A stretch of 9,822 nt of DNA from JAYZVT01 sp050248375 (GCA_050248375.1 JBFWSL010000148.1:1-9822), one strand, 5' to 3'. Counted from the first letter of the stretch, positions 1-6,519 are shown. Made by a program: numbers and translations. Notes: a model not told the origin generated them from the letters alone.

Positions 1-566
1 GGCCTCAGTCCATTGGGAATGACGCGAACCTCGCACGGAGGGTCCATGACCCGTTCGCGGAAAAGTCCCTGACTGTAGTTGCTCTCGAAGATAAGGCCCG
101 AGGTATGGCGGGCGAGCTTGCGCTCAAGACCAAGGAAAACGCGCCCTTGCAGCGTGGCGGGACCATAGTGAAGACTGCCGCCGTGAGGCGTGTAGAACAC
201 GCCCACCACCTTCGATCTCGCGTTCAGCTTCTTTCCCGCCAGCCGCGCGAAAGCTCCGCCCTTGGCGCCATGTCCGTGAAGAATTCCGGCCCGGAGAGAT
301 TGCGCCAGCCGGCGCACCGCCCGCGCCGTGAAGACATCCCTGGGGCCCGGGAACCGGCTCATGGGAAGCTGGGTGACGCCCAGGTTGGCAATGTCCCGGA
401 GCCGGCGCAGGCGGGGTGAGGACGCCGCGTCTCCGGTCAGCGAGTCGCATACGACTCCAACGTCGTGCCCCCGGGCGCGCTGCTGCTCCGCCAGATCGCA
501 GACATGGCGGAACAGCCCCCCGACGGGAGCCCGAAGGCAATGCAGGATTCGGAATGTGTGGCTCAC
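1..566 (-). CDS. GT4-family glycosyltransferase, N-terminal part (cut by the window's left edge)
   Basis: About 188 N-terminal residues of a GT-B fold glycosyltransferase that probably adds a sugar to a lipid-linked exopolysaccharide intermediate at the cytoplasmic face. The frame is open from the GTG at 566 to the window edge. Visible signatures are the N-terminal strand and glycine loop 'ILHCLRAPVGGLFRHV' (about residues 7-22), 'RARGHDVGVVCD' (about 31-42), a 'HGHGAKGGAFARL' segment, 'FYTPHGG', and 'IFESNYSQGLF' leading to 'RVIPNGL' at the edge. These form the acceptor-side N-domain of GT4 enzymes and the hinge into the C-domain. The donor-binding E-x7-E motif lies outside the window, so the sugar cannot be predicted. 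The start is GTG; no in-frame ATG is available upstream, and an AAGGG lies about 15 nt upstream. It follows the export lipoprotein gene by 28 nt on the same strand, suggesting one transcript. Confidence 0.9.
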   Translation of the reverse strand, partial: MSHTFRILHCLRAPVGGLFRHVCDLAEQQRARGHDVGVVCDSLTGDAASSPRLRRLRDIANLGVTQLPMSRFPGPRDVFTARAVRRLAQSLRAGILHGHGAKGGAFARLAGKKLNARSKVVGVFYTPHGGSLHYGPATLQGRVFLGLERKLARHTSGLIFESNYSQGLFRERVMDPPCEVRVIPNGLR

Positions 567-594
567 CGCCAAAGGATTAGCCCTTGTGCGGGGA

Positions 595-1347
595 TCAGAA
601 AAGCCGCTCGGTGATATAGACCGTGTCGCCGGGCTGCACGGGGAAGTCCTGCGGCACCATGAAGGTCTGGGGCACGCCGCCGGCCTTGCGGGTGATCTTC
701 ATCCTGGATTCCCGGGCCCGCTCGGTATAGCCGCCGGCGATCGCCACTGCCGTCTGCACGGTCATGCCGTTTACATAGGGAAACTGTCCAGGCCGGCGGA
801 CCTCGCCGAGGATGAAGAACGGCCGATAGGTCCGCACCTCGACAGTCACCTTCGGGTCCTTGACGTATTTCTGCTTCAGCATGGAGGCGATCCTGTCCTC
901 CAGCGCGAAGGTCGTCTGGCCCCGCGCCGGGACGGGCCCGATCAGCGGCATGGAAATAAAGCCTCCGCCGTCGATGGAGTAATCGTTGGAGAGGGTGTCC
1001 TGGCCGAACACGACAACCCTGAGCACATCGCCGGAATCGAGCCTGTACGGCACGCCGCCGGGCGATTGCGCAGGCACCTCGGCTGAGGCCGGCCGGTAGA
1101 CCGGCTGGGGAACGTGCGACCCCGGCGCCAGAACGGCTGGCTGGGCCACCGGCATCGGGCCCTGCTGGACCGCTACAGGCTGGGGGGCTGCTGGCAACTG
1201 GCCGCGCAGATACACCGACTGGCCGGCCGGCATGGCGGCCTGCCTGGCATGCTGAGTCGTACAGCCAGCCGCCAGCAGGGCAACAAAAAGAACCTGTGGC
1301 AGGCGGCGCAGCATATGGCGACTCGCTGGCGCGGGGGCGTTTTTCAT
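595..1347 (-). CDS. Wza/OPX-type polysaccharide export lipoprotein (short form)
   Basis: Outer-membrane polysaccharide export protein of 250 aa. It has a basic N-terminus, a hydrophobic stretch and lipobox LLAAGC (lipidated Cys29). The +2 residue is Thr, not Asp, which favours outer-membrane sorting. A Pro/Gln/Ala-rich linker (about 30-98) follows. Next comes a Poly_export domain (about 99-174, opening 'PYRLDSGDVLRVVVFGQ') and one SLBB domain (about 177-229, 'FFILGEVRRPGQFPYVNG'). It ends at 'GDTVYITERLF', so it lacks the second SLBB domain and the C-terminal amphipathic pore helix of the longer E. coli Wza. A GTG immediately precedes the chosen ATG (giving 1350), and a later Met (ATG at 1314) would still leave a signal peptide; the ribosome-binding signal does not decide between them. 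It is divergent from the co-polymerase gene, its expected partner in the trans-envelope complex, and probably cotranscribed with the glycosyltransferase. Confidence 0.94.
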   Translation of the reverse strand: MKNAPAPASRHMLRRLPQVLFVALLAAGCTTQHARQAAMPAGQSVYLRGQLPAAPQPVAVQQGPMPVAQPAVLAPGSHVPQPVYRPASAEVPAQSPGGVPYRLDSGDVLRVVVFGQDTLSNDYSIDGGGFISMPLIGPVPARGQTTFALEDRIASMLKQKYVKDPKVTVEVRTYRPFFILGEVRRPGQFPYVNGMTVQTAVAIAGGYTERARESRMKITRKAGGVPQTFMVPQDFPVQPGDTVYITERLF

Positions 1348-1350
1348 CAC

Positions 1351-1482
1351 CTTAACTGTTAGGTGGCGATGGTTAACAAAGCCTGAGTCCGCGTCCCAAA
1401 GCGGCGTCGCGCTTAAAGCTTTGGTTACCAGGAATCGTTAGCCTGCGAACAGTTCCAGCGTCCGGTAGCCAGTGAGTAGTCC
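1351..1482. promoter_or_regulatory. Divergent promoter region between the export lipoprotein and co-polymerase genes
   Basis: This gap separates two divergently read genes whose products work together, so it must hold both promoters or a shared control region. It is less GC-rich than its surroundings. It contains four GTTA cores (TGTTAGG near 1357-1363, GGTTAAC at 1371-1377, GGTTACC at 1423-1429, CGTTAGC at 1436-1442). GGTTAACAAAGC (1371-1382) and GCTTTGGTTACC (1418-1429) form an imperfect inverted repeat, 10 of 12 positions matching. An AAAGCTTT palindrome lies at 1415-1422. I cannot place -35/-10 boxes with confidence. The regulatory role is inferred from position and repeats. Confidence 0.5.
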
Positions 1483-3660
1483 ATGTTTGCCAGCAATTCC
1501 CCCCATTACGGCGACGACATTGATCTTGGTGCGGCATGGAGGGCAATAGCCAGCCGCCGCTGGATGTATGTGGCGGTGGCCCTGGCCGTTGCTTCGGGCA
1601 CCTATCTGGCTCTCTCATTCGTCACGCCGCTCTACACGTCGCAGGCGTCGATTCTCATCGAGCATGAGGACCCGGCCTTCCTGAGGCCCACCGTGGAGAC
1701 CTCCCAGCAGGACAGCCGCTCCCAGCTCGACCAAGAGGCGGTGGCCAGTCAGGTGCAGGTGCTTCTGTCCCGGGATCTGGCGCAACGGGTCATCACGGAC
1801 CTGAAACTTGAGGACAATCCCGAGTTCCACGCGGAACCGGGATTCTTCGGCAAGCTGACCGGCTTCCTGCGTCACGGCAGCCTCAGCGCCGAAGCCCTCC
1901 GCGAGGCGAGGGTGCTTGACGCTTTCGCGGATCGGCTTTCGGTGCATCAGGTCTCGAAGTCGCGCGTCATAGCGGTCGCCTTCCAGTCGCACGACCCCAA
2001 GGTCGCTGCCGACGTGGCCAATCGCCTGGCCGAGGTCTATCTCGAATGGCAGCAGAAGGAGCGCCTGCGCCAGACCCGCGACGCCAGCGACTGGCTGGGA
2101 GCGCAGATCGAGGCGCTTCGGGACAAGGTGCAGACGGCCGAGGCCAATGTGGAGGAGTTTCGCAAGACCAGCGGCATCTACTCCAGCACCAATAACGTGA
2201 CGCTCGATACCCAGCAGCTTTCCGAGCTGAACAGCCAGCTCATCCTCGCCAAGGCGCAACGCACAGAGGCCGAGGCGCGCGCCAGCCTGATCAAGAAGAT
2301 GCTGCAGGAGAAGGGAGACGTCGAGGCCGCGTCCGACGTCATGCGTTCGCCGCTCATACAGCGCCTCCTGGAGCAACAGGTCCGGGTGAAGCGCGAAATC
2401 GCCGAGCTGTCGGCGACCCTGATGCCATCCCATCCACGCATGCAGCAGCTTCAGTCCGAGTCGTCGGACCTCACCCGGCAGATACGTATCGAGGCGCAAA
2501 AGGTCGTGCGTGGGCTCGAAAACGAGGCCCAGATCGCCGGGGCGCGGGAAGAGTCCCTGCGCAACAGCCTGAACGAGCTGAAGGGCCGTTCGTCACAGGC
2601 CGGAGAGGATCAGATAAAACTTCGCGCATTCGAACGGGAAGCCAAGGCCAATCGCGACCTGCTGGAATCCTACATGGCTCGCTACCGCGACGCGAGTGCG
2701 CGCCGTGACGCTTCCGCTGTGCCGGCGAGCGCGACCATAATTTCCCGCGCGCGCATAGAGACGACCCCATCCTTCCCGCTCAAGGGGCCGGTGTCGCTTC
2801 TCGCCGGCACGGCCGCTGGCCTCGTCGCCATTGGTGTCACCACGCTTCGCGCCCTGGTCGCGGCACGCACCGGTGTGCCGCTTCGGGCCCCGGCACAGCA
2901 CTACCGGCCCGCACCGGGACCGGCTCCCCGGCCCAGGCCTCTGAACAACAGCGGTGCCGAGGCGGCCCTGCCTGGCCGCAGGCGGGAGTTCACCCTTCCG
3001 GGCGCCCTTGGCCGCATGGCGACACCGGCTTCGACCGGCATAGTCAGGACTTTGCTCGATCAGCGCGATGTCGCCGGCGACGGAAAGGTCTTTGTTATCC
3101 CCGAGAACCAGCAACTGGGCGCGGCGGCGGAAGCCGTATCCCTCGCCCGTGCGCTGGGCAGGGCAGGGGCGGGCGTCGTCCTGCTCGATCTCTCGACGCG
3201 AGGCCCCGATGTAGCCGGCGCCCTCGGACTGCCTTCGGCTCCCGGGCTTGGCGAGCTGATCTCCGGAGCGGCCAGCTTCAGCGATGTGGTCAACGCCGAT
3301 CCCGAGAGCTCCCTGCAGGTTATCCCCGCCGGCTCGCTGGGGACGGATTTCTTCGCAGGCAATGACAGCGCCCAGTTCTCGCGCATTCTGCGGGCATTGG
3401 CCAATACCTACGACATGATCGTTGTTCACTGCACGTCCACGGCAGCGCGGCGGGTGCTCGGCGGCATGAACAGGGGAGCGGCCGGTGTCGTCCTGGTCAC
3501 GGAAGATGTGATACCGGGAGAGGCGGGCGCACAGGCGGCCGAGCATCTTGCGGAAATAGCGGGAGGCAACTGCCCCGTGCTGAATTGGAGGCGGGAAGTG
3601 GCGCCGCGCCGCGCTCGCGCGATGACCCATGCCGAGGCCCAGCCGGCAACCGCTGGCTGA
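1483..3660 (+). CDS. Wzz/GumC-type polysaccharide co-polymerase with a degenerate BY-kinase-like C-domain
   Basis: Inner-membrane co-polymerase of 725 aa expected to control chain length and to contact the outer-membrane exporter. The Wzz domain starts near residue 10, with TM1 at about 28-48 followed by 'LYTSQASILIE'. The periplasmic part is long and largely coiled coil (about 185-400) and includes 'LMPSHPRMQQLQSE' (313-326). The GNVR-type segment 'FEREAKANRDLLESYMARY' (383-401), a Pro-containing stretch and TM2 (about 434-456) follow. A Pro-rich linker (467-487) leads to a P-loop-like domain (about 520-702). That domain aligns by eye with BY-kinases ('GLPSAPGLGELISG', 'LQVIPAGSL') but has NQQLGAAA (542-549) in place of Walker A and 'DMIVVHCTS' in place of the IIDTPP-type Walker B. 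There is no tyrosine after Tyr643. The domain is therefore probably catalytically dead. ATG at 1483 has only a weak upstream ribosome-binding signal. It converges on the acyltransferase gene. Confidence 0.95.
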   Translation: MFASNSPHYGDDIDLGAAWRAIASRRWMYVAVALAVASGTYLALSFVTPLYTSQASILIEHEDPAFLRPTVETSQQDSRSQLDQEAVASQVQVLLSRDLAQRVITDLKLEDNPEFHAEPGFFGKLTGFLRHGSLSAEALREARVLDAFADRLSVHQVSKSRVIAVAFQSHDPKVAADVANRLAEVYLEWQQKERLRQTRDASDWLGAQIEALRDKVQTAEANVEEFRKTSGIYSSTNNVTLDTQQLSELNSQLILAKAQRTEAEARASLIKKMLQEKGDVEAASDVMRSPLIQRLLEQQVRVKREIAELSATLMPSHPRMQQLQSESSDLTRQIRIEAQKVVRGLENEAQIAGAREESLRNSLNELKGRSSQAGEDQIKLRAFEREAKANRDLLESYMARYRDASARRDASAVPASATIISRARIETTPSFPLKGPVSLLAGTAAGLVAIGVTTLRALVAARTGVPLRAPAQHYRPAPGPAPRPRPLNNSGAEAALPGRRREFTLPGALGRMATPASTGIVRTLLDQRDVAGDGKVFVIPENQQLGAAAEAVSLARALGRAGAGVVLLDLSTRGPDVAGALGLPSAPGLGELISGAASFSDVVNADPESSLQVIPAGSLGTDFFAGNDSAQFSRILRALANTYDMIVVHCTSTAARRVLGGMNRGAAGVVLVTEDVIPGEAGAQAAEHLAEIAGGNCPVLNWRREVAPRRARAMTHAEAQPATAG

Positions 3661-3686
3661 GGCCGCTCGGGGCTCGACGGGTTGCC
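3645..3686. terminator. Possible bidirectional hairpin between convergent genes
   Basis: GGCAACC (3645-3651) and GGTTGCC (3680-3686) are perfect inverted copies. They span the co-polymerase stop codon and the 33-nt gap before the convergent acyltransferase stop. Inside the loop, GAGGCC and GGGCTC can pair with one mismatch. There is no T-tract on either strand, so a classic intrinsic terminator is not shown. The terminator role rests on location only. Confidence 0.25.
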
Positions 3687-3693
3687 AAGGGCT

Positions 3694-4923
3694 CTATCGC
3701 GAACCGCGCAGTTGCTTCCGGGCCGCCTGATAGGCGGACCAGAGAACCGGGTTCGTCTTGATCAGCCGTTTGCTGGTGTTCTTGAGCGCTTCGTAGGCGC
3801 ACAGGGCGTGCCCCTTCGGGCTCAGCGGCAGGTGAGAGTCGAACAGTTCGATCACCCGGTCGCACCAGACGTCCTTGTGCGGTCCCGCGCCGATTCCGAA
3901 ATCTTCCACGGCGAAGCCCTCCGCGCAGGCCTTTCGCAGATGATCACGCTCCATGATCTGACCCGGGGAATGCGACTGGATCGGACCCGGTGCGATGGAT
4001 GACAGGATTTCGTATTGACGGTCGCGCAGCACCGCACAGCCGATCGTGGCCGCCACTTCACCCGCCACCTTGAGACAGGAGACCCGCAGGCGGCCGTGCT
4101 CGATCGTGTCGATAGCCGCCATCTCTTTGTAGAAGTCGCGGTAGCAGGGGTCCTCGAAACTGTCCCGGATGCCTTTGGCGAGAAAGCGTTGGCGCTTTTG
4201 CGCGAAACAGATGTCAAGCCACGCGGCAGCTTCCGTCGCGTCGCGCGCCTCGGCCAGTTCGATGTGTCCCAGGGTTTCGAGATGCTTTTCGCTGCGATTG
4301 TGTGCCTTGCGCCGCCGCTTGCTGAGCCGGGTCCGATAGAGCGCCTCGAAATCGCGCTGCAGGACCACTGCGTAGCCCGAGTTGGCGGAAGGACTGTGGG
4401 GCATCAACGCCAGCGGATTCAGCGTGTCGCCTAGCCATTTCGGCTGATGCTCGAAGATCGCGGCGTCGGCTCCGCCCATCAGGTCGGCGGCAGTGCACAG
4501 AATGGCGTCGATGTCCGAGCGGGTCAGCTTCCTCATGAGATCCGGATGAAACAGGCCGGAATTGTAGTTGGCGTGCTCCTGACCGATAAATCCGATCACC
4601 CGTTGGCCGGTCACCTTCGCCAGGTCGAAGGGGAGGATAAACAGCGTCTCGCGGTTCGTGGTGGCGCCGTGAACAAGCACGGTCGCATGCCCTTTCCGCA
4701 GGCCCACCAGCCGCTGCCAGCCTTCCGCCCAATAATAGCTCTGGGAATAGCTGCATGCGGCTGCCTGCTGCAGTGCGAGCCAATTGGGCCGCAGCGCTTC
4801 GAATGAAGAGGTGACGGTTACACGGATGGGGCCGGCCGAACTCCTGATGGTCAGGGATCCCTCGCCGTCCAATCCCGGCAGCCCGATGTCGCACGCCAGG
4901 TTATCGCCAGACCCGTAGATCAT
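3694..4923 (-). CDS. CelD/BcsL-family (GNAT/FemAB-fold) acyltransferase
   Basis: Protein of 409 aa resembling the CelD/BcsL acetyltransferase family (Acetyltransf_6), soluble and cytoplasmic by composition. An N-terminal GNAT-like half includes 'QSYYWAEGWQRL' (61-72) and 'GQEHANYNSGLF' (114-125). The basic segment 'LSKRRRKAHNRSEKHLE' (200-216) is the family's hallmark before the second GNAT half. That half includes 'VAGEVAATIGC' (286-296), the 'SHSPGQIMERDHLR' loop (317-330) and 'VEDFGIGAGPHKDVWC' (339-354). Related proteins in exopolysaccharide loci, such as Caulobacter HfsK, are thought to acylate amino sugars; transfer to a sugar here is inferred from the family and neighbours. It lies 33 nt from the convergent co-polymerase and is divergent from a deacetylase. 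The chosen ATG (4923) has only a weak GAG upstream. The exact acyl donor and acceptor are not visible. Confidence 0.87.
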   Translation of the reverse strand: MIYGSGDNLACDIGLPGLDGEGSLTIRSSAGPIRVTVTSSFEALRPNWLALQQAAACSYSQSYYWAEGWQRLVGLRKGHATVLVHGATTNRETLFILPFDLAKVTGQRVIGFIGQEHANYNSGLFHPDLMRKLTRSDIDAILCTAADLMGGADAAIFEHQPKWLGDTLNPLALMPHSPSANSGYAVVLQRDFEALYRTRLSKRRRKAHNRSEKHLETLGHIELAEARDATEAAAWLDICFAQKRQRFLAKGIRDSFEDPCYRDFYKEMAAIDTIEHGRLRVSCLKVAGEVAATIGCAVLRDRQYEILSSIAPGPIQSHSPGQIMERDHLRKACAEGFAVEDFGIGAGPHKDVWCDRVIELFDSHLPLSPKGHALCAYEALKNTSKRLIKTNPVLWSAYQAARKQLRGSR

Positions 4924-5103
4924 TCAGGAAATCTCGCTTTTCTTGGCCCTGCCGGAAGCCCGGCGGACCGGTTGAAACTCTTTTTCAAGGGAAGGACTGC
5001 AAACTGCGCCATGTTCGGCTGGATTCGTCTGGCCACGCGGCGTTGGTGCCGATCAAGACGGTCTTCCGGCCGCAGACTGCAAGGATCCTTTCCGGTTGTC
5101 GCA
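4924..5103. promoter_or_regulatory. Divergent intergenic region, acyltransferase / deacetylase
   Basis: This 180-nt stretch lies between two divergent starts and should carry promoters for both. It holds a perfect inverted repeat, TTGAAA-N5-TTTCAA, at 4972-4988, and a small GC hairpin, GCCGG-AAGC-CCGGC, at 4951-4964. No convincing -10 box sits at the right distance from either TTGAAA half. The downstream part can be read as an N-terminal extension of the deacetylase frame, but that peptide is Arg/Ser-rich and unlike the family, so I treat it as non-coding. Confidence 0.4.
4972..4988. repeat. Inverted repeat TTGAAA-N5-TTTCAA
   Basis: Six-base perfect arms with a five-base spacer in the divergent gap between acyltransferase and deacetylase. 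The size and symmetry suit a dimeric repressor site, but short palindromes also arise by chance. No second copy was seen in the window. Confidence 0.3.
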
Positions 5104-6159
5104 ATGAGCTATCTTGGGCCCAACATTGTTAAGGCTGGACTAAGGGCCCTCTACTATTCCGGCGCCTGCCGGCTGCTTGAACCGTTCGCCGCCGGCAAGG
5201 GGCTCATTTTCACCCTGCATCGCGTGCGGCCCGCCATGCCCGCGGACTTCGCGCCCAATCGCATCCTTGAGGTGACACCCGAATTCCTCGATGCCGTGAT
5301 TGCCCAGGTGCGCGCGGAGGGCCTTGATGTCGTTTCCCTCGACGAGGCGCACCGGCGGCTGACCAGTCCCGCGGGCGAGGGCCGTTTCGTCTGCTTCACC
5401 CTGGACGACGGCTACCGGGACAACCTGCAGCATGCCTGGCCGGTGTTCCGGAAGCACAAGGCGCCCTTCACAATCTTCATCCCCACCGACTTTCCGGAAG
5501 GAAAGGGAGAGCTGTGGTGGGTCGCGCTCGAGCAAGCCGTCTCCCGCAATGACGTCATCGAGTTGCGCCTCGGCAAGGAGATGATCCGCTGTCCATCCGC
5601 GACGGTGTCGGAGAAGAACGACGCTTTCGAACGTTTGTACTGGCGGCTACGCGGCGCGGGCGAGGATGCCCAGCGAAAGGCCATCCGCGATCTCGCCGGA
5701 CGCGCCGGAATCGACCTGCGCGCCGTCTGCCTGGACGCCATCATGACCTGGGACGAGATCGCACGCCTTGCAAAACATCCCCTGGTTACCATCGGGGCGC
5801 ACGGCATTGCCCATTATGCTTTTGGCAGGCTCTCGGCCGCGCGCATGCGTATCGAGATGGAAGAGGGCATGCGCCGGCTGGAGAAGAAGACAGGCTTGCG
5901 GCCGCGGCACCTGGCCTACCCCTATGGCGATGCGCAGAGCGCCGGCGCGCGCGAATTTGACATGGCGCGCAAGCTCGGCTTCCTGACGGCGGTCACCACC
6001 CGCAAGGGCGTTCTTTATGACAGCCACGCGGAGCACCTGACGGCATTGCCGCGCGTATCGCTGAATGGCGACTACCAAGCGCTCGACATTACCCGCGCCT
6101 ACCTGAGCGGGGTGCCTTTCGCGCTATGGAACGGATTCCGCCAGGTTAACGCGGCGTAA
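5104..6159 (+). CDS. NodB-type polysaccharide deacetylase
   Basis: Carbohydrate esterase 4 family protein of 351 aa, expected to remove N- or O-acetyl groups from a polysaccharide or its lipid-linked precursor. All NodB motifs are visible: 'GLIFTLHRVRP' (33-43), 'FTLDDGYRDN' with Asp101 as probable catalytic base and Asp102 as metal ligand, 'GAHGIAHYAF' with metal ligands His233 and His237, and 'RHLAYPYGD' (268-276). An insertion between the Asp and His motifs (about 130-225) contains 'GELWWVALEQAV', seen in exopolysaccharide-associated members. No convincing signal peptide is seen, so location is uncertain. The frame extends upstream to a TTG at 4972, with an ATG at 5011, but the extra residues look non-native. 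ATG 5104 gives the family-like start 'MSYLGPNIVKAGLRALYYSG', though it lacks a good ribosome-binding site. It stops 3 nt before the convergent DUF2842 gene. Confidence 0.92.
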   Translation: MSYLGPNIVKAGLRALYYSGACRLLEPFAAGKGLIFTLHRVRPAMPADFAPNRILEVTPEFLDAVIAQVRAEGLDVVSLDEAHRRLTSPAGEGRFVCFTLDDGYRDNLQHAWPVFRKHKAPFTIFIPTDFPEGKGELWWVALEQAVSRNDVIELRLGKEMIRCPSATVSEKNDAFERLYWRLRGAGEDAQRKAIRDLAGRAGIDLRAVCLDAIMTWDEIARLAKHPLVTIGAHGIAHYAFGRLSAARMRIEMEEGMRRLEKKTGLRPRHLAYPYGDAQSAGAREFDMARKLGFLTAVTTRKGVLYDSHAEHLTALPRVSLNGDYQALDITRAYLSGVPFALWNGFRQVNAA

Positions 6160-6162
6160 CAG

Positions 6163-6378
6163 CTATTCCTCGCTGGAGTCAGGCCGTTGCATCCAGCGCA
6201 CGAGAAAAGCCGCCGGAAACACCCAGATCAGTCCGGCCACCAGGAAGAACAGCATCTGTAGCAGGATATGGGTCTCGGCAAGCCGGCCCGAGGCGACAAT
6301 GGCGGTGAACGGCAGATAGATGCCGAGCGACACCAGCAGCACCAGCGTGCCAATGAGTTTCCGCACCCGCGCCTTCAC
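6163..6378 (-). CDS. DUF2842 small inner-membrane protein
   Basis: A 71-aa protein with a basic N-terminus ('KARVRKLIGT'), TM1 at about 8-28, a short loop, TM2 at about 38-61 ('LFFLVAGLIWVFPAAFLVRW') and an acidic tail. This matches the pattern of DUF2842, a family of unknown function found mainly in alphaproteobacteria. The GTG at 6378 is chosen because GAGGAG sits 8 nt upstream and the family normally begins close to this Arg/Lys-rich segment. An ATG at 6426 would add 16 residues but would ignore that ribosome-binding site. It is divergent from ctaA, and its proximity to a cytochrome oxidase assembly gene could hint at a membrane or respiratory role, though this is weak evidence. Its 3' end nearly abuts the convergent deacetylase gene. 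Confidence 0.85.
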   Translation of the reverse strand: MKARVRKLIGTLVLLVSLGIYLPFTAIVASGRLAETHILLQMLFFLVAGLIWVFPAAFLVRWMQRPDSSEE

Positions 6379-6386
6379 GCGCAAAT

Positions 6387-6392
6387 CTCCTC
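6387..6392 (-). promoter_or_regulatory. Ribosome-binding site deciding the GTG start of the DUF2842 gene
   Basis: The minus strand reads GAGGAG, then 8 nt (ATTTGCGC), then GTG at 6378. This is a near-consensus Shine-Dalgarno with good spacing and supports the shorter protein over the upstream ATG. Confidence 0.75.
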
Positions 6393-6422
6393 GCCATGAT
6401 CGAAGGGAGGCCTTCCGGTGGG

Positions 6423-6439
6423 GCAATAAGGCATATTGC
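6423..6439. promoter_or_regulatory. Inverted repeat GCAATA-N5-TATTGC, possible operator for ctaA / DUF2842
   Basis: Perfect six-base arms separated by AGGCA, in the 141-nt gap between two divergent genes. Further half-site-like copies follow on the plus strand: GCAA at 6449-6452, which also pairs with TTGC at 6436-6439 across nine bases, and ATTGC at 6473-6477. This clustering suggests a transcription factor site. The regulator is unknown, and I could not place a promoter with confidence. Confidence 0.4.
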
Positions 6440-6507
6440 GGCCTGTGGGCAAAGCTTTAACACCTGCGGCCAATTGCACGCGGGAACACCGGATCATGAA
6501 CGTATCC

Positions 6508-6512
6508 AGGAG
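6508..6512 (+). promoter_or_regulatory. Ribosome-binding site deciding the ctaA start
   Basis: AGGAG followed by 7 nt (CACAGGC) and ATG at 6520. The in-frame ATG at 6496 lacks such a site, so the later start is preferred. Confidence 0.7.
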
Positions 6513-6519
6513 CACAGGC

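Noticed and set aside
328..1086. Plus-strand open frame opposite the glycosyltransferase and export lipoprotein
   Set aside because: It spans the ends of two real minus-strand genes and their intergenic gap, with no family motif.
4995..5082. Direct repeat GACTGCAA at 4995-5002 and 5075-5082
   Set aside because: Only 8 bases, two copies, no related flanks; chance is sufficient.
4972..5103. N-terminal extension of the deacetylase from TTG 4972 or ATG 5011
   Set aside because: The extra residues are Arg/Ser/Trp-rich and not family-like, and the frame opens within a perfect inverted repeat. The family-like start is at 5104, though without a strong ribosome-binding site.
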